The position numbers were made by a program, and so were the translations under genes. From Deltaproteobacteria bacterium (GTDB taxonomy: Bacteria; Desulfobacterota; G020345765), in assembly GCA_030616835.1 (NCBI GenBank), contig JAUWWP010000213.1, positions 1-5,394 on the forward strand: a DNA stretch of 5,394 nt, given 5' to 3'. The notes beneath the pieces are model-generated. The model saw only the letters and a list, made by a program, of their open reading frames with translations. It was not told the DNA's origin and searched no databases. Position 1 is the first letter of the stretch; every line of letters starts with the position of its first letter. Below, piece after piece: positions 4,533 through 5,394 of this stretch.

Positions 4533-4748
4533 TTGACAAGGAGTAAGAGAGTTAAACCGGCGATGACCTACGGTGAGGTCGTCGCTGATGATTTGAAATT
4601 TTACATCGAGGAGCGTATCATAGATTCCCCGATTTATATTGGTTTGATTGCAGATAAGCAGCGACAAAAGCGTGAGGGGTGGGCGATTGATTTTCTGCGG
4701 GCAAAGGGTATATTAGAGAGTAAAGCTACAGAGGAGAAAAAGAGATAA
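4533..4748 (+). CDS. Hypothetical protein, about 71 aa, TTG start
   Basis: The frame is open from 4410, but that part lies over the previous gene in another frame and is probably not translated. AAGGAG followed by a 9-nt gap supports the TTG at 4533. The ATG at 4563 (MTYGEVVAD, 61 aa) is an alternative with a worse ribosome site spacing (19 nt). The protein has an acidic helical part (GEVVADDLKFYIEERI, about residues 13-28), a short hydrophobic stretch SPIYIGLIA, and a basic helix KQRQKREGWAIDFLRAKGIL, then a charged tail. I do not recognise the family. The helical build with IADKQRQKREGW suggests a small nucleic-acid-binding or adaptor protein. It is the last gene before the G+C-rich non-coding end. 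Confidence 0.7.
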   Translation: MTRSKRVKPAMTYGEVVADDLKFYIEERIIDSPIYIGLIADKQRQKREGWAIDFLRAKGILESKATEEKKR

Positions 4749-4756
4749 AGAGTTAT

Positions 4757-4809
4757 GGGGCCGGCCTGGAGCTGCATGGAACATGCAGAATTAAACCAGG
4801 CCCGACCCC
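4757..4809 (+). terminator. Compound stem-loop after the rightward operon
   Basis: An outer near-perfect inverted repeat (GGGGCCGGCCTGG at 4757-4769 against CCAGGCCCGACCCC at 4796-4809) encloses a perfect 7-bp hairpin, CTGCATG-GAA-CATGCAG (4772-4788). It begins 8 nt after the last stop codon, so it would sit at the 3' end of the rightward transcript. There is no T run, so it is not a textbook intrinsic terminator. RNA stabilisation, factor-assisted termination, or a DNA stem-loop are alternatives. Confidence 0.5.
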
Positions 4810-5099
4810 AAGCTCGCCCTTCCAAATCCTCCGCCCTTCCCCGTGACTCGCCCACCCAGCCGCCGCAGTGTCCCTTCCTGCCGGCGATTCGAATGTTCAG
4901 TGTGACCCCCCCCCATTTGACCAAGACCATGGGCCGCCTGAAGCGGCCTGCCCGCCGCCTCTGCGGCGTCGGGCGTCGGTGATAGTTTGTGTCTACGGTA
5001 TCCCCTCGTCGGCATTGATTGCGCCCGCAAGGTTGGCGGGCGCTTCGGGTCTCGTCGCGTCCGCTCCTCGCTCCTCTTTTGTTCTCCTCGTTCGCAATT

Positions 5100-5153
5100 G
5101 GGCGACATCCCCCGTCGGCGCTGCTCGCTCCGCTCGCAGCGTCGGCGTCGCCC
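5100..5153. repeat. Nested stem-loop
   Basis: GGGCGAC (5100-5106) pairs with GTCGCCC (5147-5153). Inside it, CGCTGC (5119-5124) pairs with GCAGCG (5136-5141) around an 11-nt pyrimidine-rich loop. This is the most elaborate single fold in the right flank. Confidence 0.55.
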
Positions 5154-5336
5154 CGCTATCGCTGGGCTTTCCGCCTCCAGCCGCCGGCGGCACGCTCGGG
5201 GTGCGGTTGCCGGCTGTGGCCGGCGCCCTCTGGGGTCGACCTGCCGCGTTTGGCGCTGGCTCAACGCACTTCACCAGCCACGCACTTGCGATTTTGATGA
5301 TCAGGTATGGGGGAATCTTTGGGGTAGCTACATATC

Positions 5337-5390
5337 CGCCTGCCAATCGGCAGGCGAAAGGGCGGCGTCGGGCTTTGCCCTCGACCGCCC
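5337..5390. repeat. Two adjacent strong hairpins at the right edge
   Basis: CGCCTGCC-AATC-GGCAGGCG (5337-5356) is a perfect 8-bp hairpin. Three bases later GGGCGG (5360-5365) and GGGC (5370-5373) pair with GCCC (5377-5380) and CCGCCC (5385-5390) around a TTT loop with a small internal loop. Back-to-back hairpins of this kind can end transcription or mark a DNA-processing site. No T tract follows within the window. Confidence 0.5.
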
Positions 5391-5394
5391 CAAA

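Larger units (their letters stand above)
4749..5394. other. G+C-rich, hairpin-rich non-coding right flank
   Basis: I find no credible gene here. Open frames exist on both strands because stop codons are rare in G+C-rich DNA, and their products are low-complexity (arginine, alanine and proline runs). Composition changes sharply: 5161-5220 is 46/60 G+C by hand count, against 20/60 at 3481-3540. Perfect stems are GGCCGC/GCGGCC (4932-4948), CGCCGC/GCGGCG (4953-4968), GCGCCCGC/GCGGGCGC (5021-5043), GGGCGAC/GTCGCCC (5100-5153) enclosing CGCTGC/GCAGCG (5119-5141), GCCGGC/GCCGGC (5209-5224), CGCCTGCC/GGCAGGCG (5337-5356), and GGGCGG..GGGC/GCCC..CCGCCC (5360-5390). A run of nine C lies at 4906-4914. 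It could be a structured RNA, a replication or packaging region, or host DNA beyond the element. Confidence 0.65.

Noticed and set aside
4881..4905. Possible tRNA T-arm (GATTCGAATG)
   Set aside because: It lacks flanking T-stem pairing, an acceptor stem or an anticodon arm.
4634..5346. Long frames on both strands in the G+C-rich flank (75-157 aa)
   Set aside because: Products are arginine, alanine and proline-rich and arise from hairpin sequence; open frames on both strands reflect scarce stop codons.
1..5394. CRISPR array, insertion sequence, integrase attachment repeats or dif-like site
   Set aside because: No regularly spaced repeats, transposase, long terminal inverted repeats, direct repeats shared by both ends, or XerCD-type core were found by eye.

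Overview
This window looks like most or all of a very small bacterial virus, or a virus-derived plasmid or satellite. Two compact gene clusters point away from one regulatory and replication hub at about 3445-3690. Perfect TTATCCACA-type DnaA boxes, sigma70-like promoter elements and GGAGG-type ribosome sites suggest a bacterial host. The sequence does not identify the host further.

Leftward cluster (minus strand, 3444 down to 520). Seven tightly packed genes lie behind one good promoter (TTGACC, 16 bp, TATATA). The order is: an alpha-helical repeat protein (143 aa, scaffold-like by position); a 270-aa beta-rich protein with two similar halves, the best candidate for the major capsid protein and possibly a compact double jelly-roll; two small, apparently related beta-sandwich proteins (114 and 141 aa); a 50-aa putative membrane protein; a 102-aa protein of unknown function; and a 136-aa PD-(D/E)XK nuclease. 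Several junctions overlap or abut (ATGA, TAATG, TAA-ATG), so translation is probably coupled. A strong stem-loop separates the capsid gene from the downstream genes and may set their ratio.

Hub (about 3480-3750). A 14-bp palindrome, CTTGACCGGTCAAG, supplies a -35 element on each strand. To its right are two perfect DnaA boxes, several near matches, an 11-bp inverted repeat around an A+T-rich spacer, and a roughly 23-bp duplicated block. This looks like a replication origin used by the host initiator DnaA.

Rightward cluster (plus strand, 3680 to 4748). Five very small genes: a clear SpoVT/AbrB-fold regulator, a more divergent AbrB-like protein, and three short proteins of unknown function. 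They probably handle regulation or host takeover. No replication initiator is visible.

Flanks. From 4749 to 5394 the DNA turns G+C-rich, has no convincing gene, and carries at least seven hairpins. The left end (1-519) is also non-coding, with several palindromes. No terminase, portal, packaging ATPase, Rep protein, integrase or recognisable lysis gene is present. Either those genes lie outside the window, or the element depends on its host or a helper. The two ends show no obvious terminal overlap, so circularity is neither shown nor excluded.
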